A stretch of 64,000 nt of DNA from Asterochloris sp. CNOR1 (Eukaryota > Chlorophyta > Trebouxiophyceae > Trebouxiales > Trebouxiaceae): assembly GCA_963969365.1 (NCBI GenBank), contig OZ017751.1, forward strand, positions 2,108,001-2,172,000, in the 5' to 3' direction. The stretch's first letter is position 1, and every line of letters begins with the position of its first letter. Positions 20,846-33,100 of the stretch are shown piece after piece. The notes under the pieces were generated by a model. It did not search any database. It saw only the letters and a list, made by a program, of their open reading frames with translations, and had not been told where the DNA came from. Both the position numbers and the translations under genes were made by a program.

Positions 20846-21979
20846 ATGCCGACGCCATGCCTGCCCAGCAGCCCTTGTAGTGTCAGATCTCCTTGCCGTA
20901 TTCTGCCAGCACAGAGGCCAGGTCTCAAAGCCGGGAGACGACAATTGCCTTGCCAGGTCTGACAGTGCTGGACCAGTTGAGCAGAGGTGCTGGCCAGCCT
21001 TTCATGACCTTCCATCACCTTACGTCTGTGCCGCAGGCAGCTAAAGGAAAAGGCGGTGCAAAGCAGCAGCAGCTCCAGAAACAGAAACCCCCTGACACGG
21101 CGCTGGGTACGCCTGCACAGCAGCATCGTGACCCAGAGATGACACAGCAGAAAGGAGATGTTGCAGAGGAGACAGGCGCTGCCGCACAGGAGGCAGCAGC
21201 TGAGCAGCAGGTGTGGATGGCCAAGGCACTGCATCTCAATGTAGTGTCACAATCCTTGATGACGACAGCGCCTGCTCAGTGCAGGGCCAAAGGGGTCTCC
21301 TGGCAGCCCGCAAAACTCATTAAAACTGCTTATTTGCTGCAGGATATTGTTGACCCGGATAATGTGTCAACAGAGCTGAAGCAGCGTATTGCAGCAGCAC
21401 AGAAGCGGAAGCAGCAGCAGCAGCAAGAGAAGACAGGATTTGCTGAGGTGCTGTCGCATCGGGGTGTGACAATGACACATGTGCACCGGCTGAAGTCTCC
21501 TCAGTTGTCACATAGGCATTGCTGTTTGCAGGGCATTCTGCAGGAAACAAAGCTGATAGAATGGCCCACTCTGAGAGCAGTAAGGTTTTGAAAGTGCCTC
21601 CTCAGCAGCTTGCAGCTTGCATGGCTGCAGTCATGCTGGACTAGCTCTTTTGGTGCAGGCCGCTGTGAACACGCTGCTGGTGGTGGCCATTGTTGGGGGA
21701 GCCTCCATTGTCTTGTTTGGCGTCAACTCCTTGCTGGCGACGGCAGCAGATCAGATTTACAGCGGAGCATTGTCAGCTGAGAAGCTGGGCATCAGAGAGC
21801 CTGTGCGCCGCATCATAGCTCCACAAAGGCTCAAGAGTGCCCCAGCAGTTGAAGCTGAGTCCACAGCAAAGCCTGACAATGCAGAGGCAACAGCCCCTGC
21901 CCGGAAGGCTGGCAAGGGCGCTCAGCAAGATAAGACACCTTCCATTGAACAGCTTAACAGCTTCCCCAGCGAGCTGTGA
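20846..21979 (+). CDS. SECE1: Plastid SecE, preprotein translocase subunit
   Basis: Five exons: 20846-20956, 21037-21210, 21343-21447, 21532-21579, 21659-21979; 252 residues. Plastid SecE partners SecY in the thylakoid (or inner-envelope) translocon. The SecE core is split over exons 4 and 5: GILQETKLIEWPTLRA then AAVNTLLVVAIVGGASIVLF and GVNSLLATAADQIY, that is the conserved amphipathic E-x3-IEWP helix followed by one transmembrane helix (about residues 151-172). The first 37 residues (MPTPCLPSSPCSVRSPCR...) are Ser/Arg-rich without acidic residues, as in chloroplast transit peptides. A long Gln/Lys-rich linker (residues about 38-130) and a soluble Ala/Lys-rich C-terminal tail after the membrane helix make it longer than bacterial SecE. 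Phase 0 at every junction. Confidence 0.87.
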
Positions 21980-22121
21980 CTGCAAGCTACTGTCAAGATC
22001 GGATGGCCTGTCTGCCCTAATACAGCTTTGAGGTGTCATAACAATTGTGGAGCTGCATCATTCAGGATGAACCTAAATTCAGGCAGAAAGGCCAGACCTA
22101 ACCAGCAAATCTCACGGACCC

Positions 22122-25100
22122 ATGGAACCCAGCATGGAGGAACAGAAGGCCACTATTTACGTCGGTGGCCTCTCTTTTGATTCTGACGAGCAGGCCCTGC
22201 ACAAGTTCTTCCTGAGATATGGGGAGGTGAAGAGCACAAAGGTGGGCCACAGGCAACAGATCAGGCCATTGCCTTTGTGCAGCTGGCCTGTGGCAGGACA
22301 TTGCACACTTGGAGGCAGCAATTCACTGCTGGACACGCTGCATGCAGGTGGTAGTCGACCATGAGACCAACAGGTCCAAGGGCTTTGGCTTCGTCACCTT
22401 TATTGACCCCCGGGACGCTGCAGATGCTGTGCATGATGCACGTGGCAAGGTGCTGCACACAAACTTGCATCAGCTGCATGCCAGCCACAGCCGGCCTCCC
22501 TCCTTGTCCGCCATGTCAGCTCCCAAAGTGTCACCTCTGAGCCTGAGCCGTCACGATGCCTCCTTCTGGTAGACTAGATTCCCGTCACTGAACCCTGGCA
22601 CTCATTTTGACACTGCCTAAATCCATCTTTATCATATAGAGCGCTATTGCCAGATGTCCCCAAGGGGCATGTGTCTGCATTTCCTGCAGGTGCTGGACGG
22701 CGCCATTATCAGGGTGAATGTGGCAAAGTACCCCCGCGGGGGTGGGCCGCCTTCCCGTGGGGTGCCCGCACCCTTGGGGCCGCCCAGGGGCAGGTGCGCA
22801 AGGGAATGCACTTTCAGGCCAGCCACTGGCAGCGTGTCAGGGCAGCCTGGTACCCCTGCTGTCCCTACTGCCTACTGCCTTCTGCCCACTGCTCGGAGGC
22901 TGTCTGACGTGCATCCAGGTCGCGCAGGCAGGCTTCCAGGCTTTGCTGTCTGGCAAGACTGCTGCATGCTGTGGTCACAGTGGCTGCTCTGCAGCCTGTG
23001 AGCAAGCAGTTCTGCCTGCCTGGGCTGTCTCCTGTGCCTTACACAGGCTGAACCATGCTTGCTCACTGCCACAGGTTCCAGAAACTGATTACAGACGATA
23101 AGGTACTACATGAGCTGCTGCCGTCCACCCACATCCTTGTGTGCTTTGTTGTGTGCCACCCTCACTGTCCAGCAGGCTTGCGGGCTGTGCACTCCCTGTC
23201 CTGAGAGCCCATGACGCTGCGCAGGGGGCCTGTGCGGTATGGCAGCCCAGGGCGCTTGTCTCCCGGCCGATACACGCCTGACCGGTACTCTGGGGACTAC
23301 AGCCATGGCAGCGGGCGCAGCCGCTCGCGGTCGTACAGCGCAGGACCCAGGTAAGCCTCAGCTGAGCTGCCAGGGACGGCACTCGCCGGGACAGCTGCTT
23401 GAGTCTTTCACCTTGTCTGTTGGACCCCTGACCACAAGTCTGGCCCACCTTCTTAGCAGGATGCGGGCCAGTGACCGCCTTCAGCACATATGCTGCCTGG
23501 TGCTGGAGACCTCATTGAGTGCCCAATAGCCTGGCAGGCAGCTGAGACCCGGGTGGCTGGCCGGCTGCTTGGGTGTCCAGTGCTGCATGTGGCAGAGCCT
23601 GAGGCCAGCCCTTTGCTTGCTGCTGCATTTTCACCACACAGCATGCAACCTTGCTCCAGCGTCCTCAGGTGCTAGTCACAGGCAGCTGCTGCTGTGTAGG
23701 CGCCGCGGCACAAAGAGGCGGGCTGACGGGTCCCCCTCCTATAGCGGGCGGTCCTACAGCCGCAGCGGCAGCTATGACTCCTACTCTGACAGCGGCAGCG
23801 AGGGCGGGCGGGGCCCACGCTCCAGGCGACAGCCGCCCATGCCCAGGCCAGGTAGGCTTTCTGACGTGTCTGGGATTATGCTTTGCAGGGAGGAAGCTGT
23901 CCAGCGCATTGTGTGGGCCACCAGTCTGATGTTGGCTTGTCCCTGATGTGTTGCAGCAAGCGCTTGCGCTGCTGGGCGGCAGCTGCCAGCTCTGTGGGCA
24001 GGTGAGTCTGTCTGAGGTGTCTGGTGGCAGCATTACATGATGAGGAAGCGGGCCGATGCATTGGTGGGTTCAGAAGGCCATTGCAGGTTGTTCCCTTGCC
24101 TTCTGCAGCAGGTGTTTACTGTACAGGGAGAGGCTGGCAGCGGCGCTCACCCAAAGTGGTGTACCATGAACGCTGGCACCAATATGCCAAGAGATACACC
24201 ACATCGTACAAGGTCTCAGCTGGCCACTGCCTGCAACAGGCCTCTGGCTAAGCATTGCAAAGTAGATGCGCCTGCAGCTGCTGAAGCTCGCTCCCAAGCT
24301 GTCGGCTACCGACATTGTGCTCTGCAAAGCCAGGTGTGCCCGGTGCAGCTGCCCCTGCAGCAGCGCAGGGCCTGCAGCCTGATGAGAAGTTGGCCCCTGT
24401 CCACTCTGTAGCACCCCCTGCAGTAGCACAGCCTGCAGGCTGAGCGGGAGGCTGCTGACATGTGCTCTGTATCTCTGCACAGCATGCAACAAAACTGCAT
24501 GACACGCCTGTGCCGGCCCCCTTCAAATATCGGCTGAGCAGGAGCTGTTTGGTGCTCTGCAGAGTGATGCATGCCTGCAGTGTGGAGCCTGGAGGCTAAG
24601 CTGGAGATTGCTGACCGTTTGCATACCACTTCTCCGCAGAGCCAGGGGCGCCTGCAGTAGCTCCTGCGGCAGTGCAGAGCCTGCAGGCGGAGCTGGATGC
24701 TGCCAGGCAGCGCGAGTCTGAGCTGACTTCGCGCATTGCGGCGCTGGAGTCGCGGGACAAGAGCACTGGGGGCACAGAGATGGAGCTGCAGCAGCAGTTT
24801 GAGTCCAGACTGAAGGTCAGCCTGCACTGCCAGTGCGTCGTCACGCCTGTGTTGTGCCTAAGGCGCTCTGGCCTGCCTGTCATGCTGTTGCAGTGTTGCA
24901 CCCAGCAGCTGTCAGTGCTGCAAGGGCTGCCCCTGCACTATCAGCACCGTTGCAAGCATAGCTGAAGTCAAACTGTCTGTCTGCATGGCCACCTGTGGCG
25001 TCAGGTAGTACACAAGTAGGTAAGACAGCTGCTTCATTGTGACAACATCCAGGTCTCTGTGCTGCCTGCACCTGTTGAAGTGCAGGTATCCACCAGCAGG

Positions 25101-25677
25101 TTTGATCAGCTTTGGCCCGCCCTGTCTGCAGAAGTCCAACGATGTCTGCAGCCAGTACCGCAAGTGGCTATCGGCTGTCTCGGAGTGCACCAAGGCGCTG
25201 ACAGCCAGCAAGACCCGCCTCGAGGAAGCCAAGAAGGACATGGCAGAGAGAGAGGAGGACTTGAACATCCTGGTGAATGAGGCAGGGACATTCATGCAGA
25301 AGGAGCAGGCGAGGGCAGCCAAACGGGCCAAGCGCCATGCCCAGAGGTGCGCTGGTCAGTGTGTGCCTGCAAGTCAAGCTGCCATGTAGAGCTGGGGGGC
25401 AAGGGCATTCGTCAGATGCTCAAGAGGAGAGGCCCTGCTGTGCAAATCAGTAGTGCTTTCCAAGGTGCTGTGTGTCTTGTCCTGCACGCTGGGTTGTGCA
25501 GCTGGCTGCTCAGGCCACTCAGGCATGTCAATCCTGCTGTGGTGCAGGGATGACGGGCAGGCTGGTAATGGCGTGGCTGAGGGTGACGAAGGCATGGGAC
25601 CTCAGGAAGTGCCAGAGGGAGCTGACGATGTGGCCGAAAAGTTCAAACCAGGCATCAAGTTCCGGCTGGCAGCATGA
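22122..25677 (+). CDS. RRM-containing RNA-binding protein with RS-like and coiled-coil regions
   Basis: Eight exons: 22122-22241, 22348-22449, 22690-22793, 23225-23350, 23700-23851, 24640-24815, 25132-25346, 25548-25677; 374 residues. One RNA-recognition motif spans about residues 9-90: RNP2 is IYVGGL and RNP1 is KGFGFVTF, ending GAIIRVNVAKYP. It is followed by Arg/Ser/Tyr/Gly-rich sequence (RRGPVRYGSPGRLSPGRYTP, GRSRSRSYSAG, GRSYSRSGSYDSYSDSGS) like that of splicing-related proteins, then a coiled coil (LQAELDAARQRESELTSRIA... and TASKTRLEEAKKDMAEREED). A nuclear role in pre-mRNA processing is inferred from this layout. An exon candidate at 23075-23102 was left out because it breaks the frame. 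Intron 5 (23852-24639) contains several decayed copies of the next exon's start. Confidence 0.82.
24290..24610 (+). repeat. Degenerate copies of RRM-protein exon 6 start
   Basis: Intron 5 carries about three diverged tandem copies of the region around the real junction at 24630-24700. The clearest, at about 24325-24390, repeats GCAAAGCCAGG then a stretch matching GCAGAGCCAGG...GCAGAGCCTGCAGGCGGAG of the exon. Others lie at 24408-24460 (GTAGCACCCCCTGCAGTAGC then ACAGCCTGCAGGCTGAG) and 24545-24610. Confidence 0.65.
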
Positions 25678-25785
25678 GCTCCCCGAAGCCTTCTTTTTAT
25701 CAAAGAGATTGCTGCAGTATGACAGTCATTTGACATCTCCAATGCCGGCACACATGATATGAATTTCGCCTTCTTGCCATTATGA

Positions 25786-28700
25786 ATGACAAACCTGGGT
25801 CTCAGGAAGCCCACTATTGGCATTCCGGGGGATGCCCTCAATGCTGAGGCTGCTCACTCCCCTACGCCTGCTGGACCAGGTGGGTCCTGTGAAGTGTCGG
25901 AGTTGGCTTATGGCAAGCCGGCATCTGGTCACCAGGTTGTGATGCTGCAGGGCCGTAACAAGCCAGCTCCTGCCATACTGTCAGGCTTACCTGCCCAGGC
26001 ACTGCATGCGAAACACCAGCCCAAACTGGCGGCTGCCTCTACAGACGCTGTCTTCACAGATGCTGTGGAGAGCAGGCCGCCCGCCAAGTTGGTTCAGTAC
26101 TTTGAAGGTGACCTGCAACACATGGCTGCTCTTGCCTCCGTTTCGTGGCAAAAGCTGGTTGCATGATCAGCAAGCAGATGAGTTCAGCTGGTGCCCACCT
26201 GGCGCCAGCTTGACGGCAATGCAGCTTTCTAACCTCTGGCCTGCTTGCAGACAGCCTCACTGCACTTACATCTCACTCCCGGATTCGTGCCACCTGTGAT
26301 GCAGCATGCGTCCGTTGGCTTGCCCAGCCACGCCCAGCCAGCCCCAACCTAGCCCCAAGCACTGCCCTTATGACTCAGAGCCCCTGCTGCAGGCGACCTC
26401 GCCCCAATGTAACCTTCAGCACTGCCCTGGACAATTCACAGCCTCTGCTGCGGGTGGCCCCGCCGTTCGCAAGCGCTACGGCTACATCGTCCAGCTTCCG
26501 GCACAGCTTCTCACCTGACCTCAAGCTATGCCTGTGAGATCGTGACACCCTCAAACCCCTGCTGCAGGTAGCCCGCCACTCGCAAGCGCCATGGCTCCTT
26601 CGTCCAGCCTCCAGCAGGCCGTCCATGTGCAGCGCACGGCACTGCCCTTGACGCCCACAGCCCCTGCTGCAGGTGGCCCCGCCACGCGCAAGCGCCACGG
26701 CTTCTTTGTAGGCCCCGCTGCCGACGTGCTGGCTCAGCAGGACCAGCTGCAGCAGCAGCAGCCGCGCCAAGCCCCCAAGCGGCGCAAGCTCAGCAACAGC
26801 AGCGCCAGCAGCGTGGACACGGGGGATGCTGGCGACCCCAGCCTGGAGGCAGAAAGCCTTGCCCCGCCCGGGGCGCGCCGCAACGGCGCCCGCAACGGGG
26901 AGCAGGCGCAGATGGCGGCCCCCCAGCAGTTCCGCAATGTGGTGCACGAGCTGCAGGACCAGGGCCTGCCCGTGGAGATGCACTACGTGCGCACACAGGA
27001 CGGGTACTGGCTGCCCATCGTGCGGGTGCCCCTGCGAGGTGAGGGGGCTGGGGCTGCTGCAATGACAAGGTTTTGGCTGCTCACTGTGCACATGCCTCTG
27101 CGAGGCAGGGGCGGCAACCTGGCTCTTCCTAGCTTCAATGTTGCGAGGCCATTAGTACTGAGTGCTGCTGCGCTCACAGCTGCCCACCAAGTCCTCAGTA
27201 CCATGAATGAGCAGATCTCCTGCTGCCTTGTGGGGCAGGGTGACCACATGCTGTGGGGCCGCCACCTGTAGCGCACCCCCGAATGCTGAGCCGCAGACTT
27301 GCCCAGCTTCCGTCACATGGCGGGCGTGTGCTGGGCTCTTCTTGCTGCTGCTGCCAATGGCGCGAGGCCGACAATGCCTTGTTTTGCCTGCAGAGTCAAG
27401 GCGGCGCATCGCCATGCACCTAGGCATGTGGGACGACCTGTACAGCGCAGCCTCCCTGGCTCCCCTGGCACGGCAGGTGGGCACTGCGCCGGCCTCAGTG
27501 ACGAGGGCAGCAGCTGCCTGAATGGCAGTGTCCAGACAGGCTGGCCAGCTGCTTAGGCAAGCTGCAGCACAGCCTGCCAGGTTGTTGAACTGCATGTGTT
27601 GGGCTGCACTCACCAGTGCCGCCCGCCAAAGACCCTGCTCAGTTGCTGGCTGTCTGCCTACAGGACGGCCTGGACGTCTACCTCGTGGGCAACCGCAACT
27701 GCCCGCCCTTCTGCAGAGGTGAGCATGGGGCAGCGGTGCATGTGCCGGTGGCGTGCCCACATGCAGCCTGGACACCCCTGTGCAAGCGGCAGTGAGCAGC
27801 CTCTGCTGCACTCACAGCCGCAGAAGGGTCAGTGCCCTTGCATGGCTGCATGGTCACGCCAATCTCACCTTTTGTCATCAGGCGTCCCGCAGTCACTGCC
27901 TGTCAGGACCTGCATTGCCCCAACGACTTCTGACACTGCTGCTGCAGATGCTGATGCCCCGGGGGAGTACTTTGACTACTGCATAGACGACCTGGGCCTG
28001 CAGGACATGAGGGCAGCAGACGCCAAAATCCGTGAGCTCGCCGACGCTGAGCTGGGGCCCAGGCAAGCTGCCTTGTGGCTTCTTGAGTCCTTTTTGGATT
28101 GTTCTGTGACAGTGTGATACATCGGATCGTTTGTGGTGCTGCAGTGTCCTGGTCCAGTCTCCTGTGGGTCCCTGTGTGCGCCTGTGATGTGCCCTGCACC
28201 TGCCTGATGTTCGGAGCACTGTGTGTGCTTGTGCAGCACTTGGCACCCTTGCAGGCTGATGGTGCTGACAGCGCCAAGACATGTGGCTGCTGCAGTGATG
28301 TGGGGGAGGGGCCGCGGTGGGAGCACCTTAAGCTTGTGCACAGCATGGCAGGTGAGCTGCGCGACTTCACGTCAAAACGTGACGGGGAGGACACATACAT
28401 GCTTGTCCCTGTACACGGAGCAGTCAATCCCAGCACCACATTTGTAGCATGCCAGCCAGCAGACTGTGCCAAGCAACATGGCTCAGCAGTTGCTGAGGGC
28501 ACCCCCTCATACCTCTGCTGGAGCAGCAGACTCCAGCACCGCTTTTTGTAACATTCCATGCAGGCCGTACCATTCAGTCAGGGCTGGTTTGCATGCAGGT
28601 GCTTCAATGTTCATCTATCTGACGGACTGCTGCCTCAGAGGGGAGGCACATGGTGTGCACCATGTCATCGCAGCAGGCCCAGCAGGCTTCGCACGTCCCC

Positions 28701-30046
28701 AAGGTGGGGCTACCTGTGACCGCCGTGCCCTGCTTGCCCACCTGTCAGCCCTCTCCCAACGGTTGCTCAGCTCAGCTTGGCTCGGGCACATCCTTCCGGT
28801 GTGCGCTGGCCCCGCACGCCTCTGGTTTGCAGTGTTCCGGTGCTGAGCTTGCCTCCAAACCCTGAGTGCAGCCTGAGGTGGTGTGCTCGCTCCCTGGTGC
28901 CTGCAGGCATTGCCGGCCTGGCGACAGCCATGCTCAAACTTCTGCTTCGCTTGCCGCCCAACCTGCAAACAGTTCGGGCCTTCCCCATAGGGCTGACCCA
29001 GGAGAACATGCTGGCGGAGCCCATCCTCAGAGCTCTGTATGATGTCGTCTCGATTCCCCCTGTGGACAAGGTGTGCTCTTGCCGGTATGCTCTTGCCTGG
29101 AGCCTGCTGGCACCTGGCACCCTTGCAACAGGGCCTATCACTAGGCGTTCCCCAAGTCTGCGGGCACCACAGCCTCAGCTTGCTGTTGCAAACCTGCAAT
29201 ATTGTCACTTGAGAACACCCATGGACGTGAGCAGCCCCTGCTGTGGCGGCAAGTGAGCTCGTGAAGCCACGCTCGTGCACTGTGTTCAGGGGTGAGGCTG
29301 ACCTAGTGAACAAGTTCTCAGTTGCAGCTGGTGCCTGCAGGTGGCCGCTTTCGCTTTGCGGCTCCTGATGGGCGGCGACCCCAGCAAGTGGGCTGACGCT
29401 GTCAAGCGGGAACATTATAACCATGTAGCTATGCCCGTCGTGACCTGGCGCATAGTCCTTCAGATCCTTCAGCACATCCAGAGGTACCCCTGCCTGCAAT
29501 GTGGCAGCTGCTGCCTGCTGTTCAGGTCCCATGGCAGTACTGCCTACAACCCAAGAGCCTGCCTGTGCATGTCGCCTGGCCAGAGCTGCTGCCCCTCAAA
29601 CCATTTGAGCTGCTTTCAAGCCAACCTGGCAATCATGATGCAAGCTGAGGCCTGCGTGCTGGGTCTTGATGCTGCCCATATGCCACTGCTGCAGCGGGGA
29701 ATTCATTCGCTATGACTACGGCCCAGTGAAGAACTTGTCCATGTATTTCACGGAGGAGCCAAGATCCGTTGCCCTCCTCTACGACTTGCTTGATGTACAC
29801 ATAGATCTCTACGCTGGAGCAGGCGACAAGATCTGCTCACCAGCAGCTGTCCAGAAGCATGTCGATGCCATTCATGAAGCAAATGCAAGGCGCACAGCCC
29901 GAGGTGACCCACCCATCCCCTTTTCCTTTCAAGTATTGCCTGGCTGCGGCCACCTTGACATCATTGACGGCCAAAATAAAGTCACTGTGGACCATCTGCG
30001 CAAGTGTTGGGGAAGGCAGCGTGATGCACTGAAAGTCAAGCACTGA
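25786..30046 (+). CDS. Alpha/beta-hydrolase, acid-lipase-like
   Basis: Ten exons: 25786-25879, 26673-27038, 27394-27476, 27664-27718, 27948-28062, 28296-28351, 28599-28703, 28907-29070, 29341-29483, 29695-30046; 510 residues. The fold is recognisable from the order HYVRTQDGYWLPIVRVPL, MHLGMWDDLYSAASLAPLAR, the nucleophile elbow LKLVHSMAGAS (Ser about 254), SGEFIRYDYGPVKN (a signature of lysosomal/plant acid lipases), the acid YAGAGDKICSP, and GCGHLDII with the catalytic His. These suggest ester or lipid hydrolysis. It is divergent: the elbow lacks the first Gly of G-x-S-x-G, and the usual oxyanion HG reads HLG. The N-terminal 100 residues are extra and contain KRRK. The fifth intron uses a GC donor (28063). 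TGTAA follows at 30097-30101. Its stop is only 82 bp from the ValRS stop. Confidence 0.78.
26380..26622 (+). repeat. Degenerate copies of hydrolase exon 2 start
   Basis: The real junction is CTGCTGCAG at 26664-26672 followed by a GGCCCCGCCACGCGCAAGCG core. In the preceding intron this is repeated near 26446-26500 (GGCCCCGCCGTTCGCAAGCG), near 26560-26605 (AGCCCGCCACTCGCAAGCGC), and as a shorter trace near 26385-26410. Each copy has an acceptor-like CTGCTGC[AG]G, and similarity also extends upstream of it. Confidence 0.75.
28063..28295 (+). other. GC-AG intron (hydrolase intron 5)
   Basis: Donor CCCAG/GCAAGC at 28063 and acceptor TGCTGCAG at 28295 both have phase 2 and bring GEYFDYCIDDL into frame with the catalytic-serine exon LKLVHSMAG. 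The nearby GT (CCGTGAGC at 28030) gives the wrong phase. Confidence 0.7.
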
Positions 30047-30096
30047 CTCAGCGCATCCATTTTGAACCCTCTTAGACTTGACATTGCTCAAAATTG

Positions 30097-30101
30097 TGTA
30101 A
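30097..30101 (+). terminator. Poly(A) signal TGTAA (hydrolase gene)
   Basis: TGTAA begins 51 bp after the hydrolase stop codon, within the 82-bp gap before the convergent ValRS stop. The role is inferred from position and the known algal signal. Confidence 0.5.
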
Positions 30102-30128
30102 ACATGACTACTCCTGTGCTGCACACTG

Positions 30129-33100
30129 TCAGGACTTTAGTAGTCGCTGCATGTCTGACATTTGCTGCTGCACCGCGCGCAGCTCCTTCTGCGCTTTGCC
30201 CAGTGCCTCCATGTCCTGCACGTGCATGCAGCAAGTGCTTGACAACGGCTTGTGCACTTTCAGGCTGTACGCTGCTGAACCTGGCAGGGTCCAGACAGCA
30301 CCTTGAGGACTGCCACTGTGCACGTGCAGGATGTGCAGCCTTGTTAGCTGGACTCGGAAGGCTGAAACGCTCCTTTAAAAGTACTGGCCAGCGCGAGTGT
30401 GTTTGGGTGGCAGGCCTGGGCATGAGAAGCTGCATTGGATGGCAACAGTCAGCGCCCTCTGCGGGGGCTGGCACGTGCGGAGGCTCACCTGTTCCTTGAT
30501 GCGCACAGGTGTCTTCCCTGCATAGTCAGGAGCGGCCATCTTCTTCTTGATTACCTCGCCCCGCTCCTCCACACGAGTCTGCAGGCAGCGAGGCCTCAGC
30601 ATTTGCAGGTGTGCTTGAGAGAAGCAACACACTGGCCTGCACATGGAAGCATGCAGGCACACATGACACGCTGAAGGCCAGTACGCAATGATATCGAGTG
30701 CCTCTGATGCCCCTCCCCATTGCAGCCTCCTGACGTGCAATCAGGAACACCAATGGCCAGTCAGCTGCCTTAGCCCTACCTGGTCCTTGGCCAGCTTGTC
30801 CAGCTCCTTCTGGGGGTCCAGGATGCCGGTAAGCAGCAGGTAAACAATCATGGCATCATCCACCACATTGGGTGCACACCCACTGGGCACGCTCTGGCCG
30901 GGCTCCAGCAGTGCGACCTCAGATGAGGAGGACAGAGCTGCAATGGCTGATGTCATGCTGGCCAGGGCGTCCGACCGCTGCCGGTCCTTGCACTGCAGGG
31001 CGGACAGGCGTGTCAGTGGCCGGCGAGGACAACAAAAGAGCATCTGGCCAGGGCATTGGCTTGCTGCCTGTCCCTGCACTGCGTAGGAGACAGACACACT
31101 GATGCCAAAGCGAGCCTGGGGTGCTGGTCTGGCCAGAGCATCTGCTTGATGCCTGTCTCTGCACTGCATTAGGAGCATGGCACCGGCAACGACATGCTGG
31201 GCCCAGCGGGACCAAGGCAGCCATAGGGCGCCGGCAGCCTGGCCAGGTTGCCCGTTTGCTGCCTGTCCTTGCACGCACTCAAGGGCACGGCTTGCCCTCT
31301 GACAGATTGTGTGTCCACAAGAGGGCTGCCTGATGCGGCTGCTTGTAGCTGGTCTGCAGTCAAGCCTAGCAGGATATGCTACAGGCTGAGCAGCAGGGAA
31401 AGACCTTGTCAGTCACCGAGCAGCTCGATGAGAAAACAGGCTGCTTGCTGCTGCTCTCACGTGGCTGCAGAAACAGGTAATTGCTCAGCCCAAGAGCGCC
31501 CAGGCATGACGATGCAGTGCCACCAGCAACCAGTTCCCAGCAGCGTCGCACAGTTCAGGTGCTGCACTCTTCACACTGGGATGCACCAGCCTCTCCATGC
31601 CGGCAGCCGTGGAGTACGCCTGTGCCCTGCTCCCAGCACTGCCAGCAGCACTGCCCAGATGCACAACTACAGTGCGCACTGCAATGAACATCTTGGGCTT
31701 CTCCCGTTGCAGGTTGTAGTCGCTGCGCAGCTTGCGAGCCGCGCTGACAACACTCTGCGCCAACGCCATCTGCTGCTCCACATCAGGGTTGGCCCATGCC
31801 TGCAGCAGGGGCTCCAGGCAGCTATGGCACAAAGTGGAGATACTTCTTTTGCAATCTACACAGCATGCAAGAGCGCGTCGCAGCATGGCAAGGGGCAGCC
31901 CCTCCCTTAGCCCAGCCTGCGATGGGACCGCCTCCACAACACCTCAGGCAGTTCACCACCACATGGGTCCACACAGCACCACAAGCAGTCCTCAAAGCCT
32001 TGCTCTGCACCTTGTTGGGCTTGGGGTACGCCTGGGTCATGATGGAGCGGCGCTGGTCTGCCTGGCCCTGGCCGGCGGCCTGCTGCTGCGGCAGGCGCTG
32101 CCAGAGCTCCTCAGTCACAAAGGGCATGAAGGGGTGCAGCAGTCTGCACCACAGGCCCTCAAGAGCTCAGGCCTGGCAGCTCGGCAGACGCCCAGCTGCA
32201 GGTGGCCTGGGCAGTTTTGGGAGCCCAGCCATGAGGCAGACATCACTGACAGGTTTCGCTGACCACAGCAGGATGCAGGAAGGGCAACACAACAGTGAAT
32301 GATCCCTAATGCCTCAGCAAGCATGTAGCACCTGTCATGAGCAGTTGGTGATGCGCGCTGACCTGAGGCCAACCTCCAGGCAGATGTAAAGCGTTTCTCG
32401 GGTGACCTGCTGCGCGTGGGCATCCCCAGAGCGCATCACCGGCTTCATCAGCTCAATAAAGACATCGCACAGTTTGTACTGCCAGAAGTCATACACAGCC
32501 TGCAGCAGAGGGGCCAGCCAGCTTGCGAACTGTTCATGATGGACGCCAGCAATGGTGCGGCACATTGGGCAGCACTGGAGGAGGCCGTCCGGTGGTTGAA
32601 GGTGATCTTGCCACAGAGGGACTGCGCCTGCAGATGTGCTTGTTGTCGTGGTTACAGCAGGTGCTCCAGCGCTGTGCTGTGACAGCAGGAGACCCCAGCA
32701 CCCATGCAACATGTGCTCAGCACTCCTACAGCAGGTTACCTTGGATCCTCATGCAAGAAGCGAGCTTCAAAGTCTCCCTGATAGCACTGCTGGACTTATG
32801 CCCCACTCGCCTCCCCAGATGAAACTCCACACAAGCACCCTGCCAGAGCTACAGACATGAAGCAGGCTCGCTCGACACACACGAAGCAGACTCAGATCCA
32901 TACAGAGTGCGCTCAACACACGAAGTGGGCCAGACTCACAGTGGTTGCTGCAGAAAACTCGTAGGCCTCCAGCGCTGCATCAGTGGCCTGCACTGCGCCT
33001 GTTAGGCAGCTCAGGATCCACCGGCAGCCAAAGGTGGGGTTCTCCAGCCGCCCACTGGGCACAAAGTCAGGGCCCAGGTTGAGCACAGCGAATTTGATGG

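Noticed and set aside
23075-23102. Possible extra exon of the RRM gene (RFQKLITDDK)
   Set aside because: It has good-looking splice sites, but including it puts the following RS-rich exon out of frame; skipping it keeps phase 2 across the junction.
31040-31285. CRISPR-like or satellite repeat
   Set aside because: Units are diverged, few, include exon sequence and lack conserved identical repeats and unique spacers; they are exon-edge copies.
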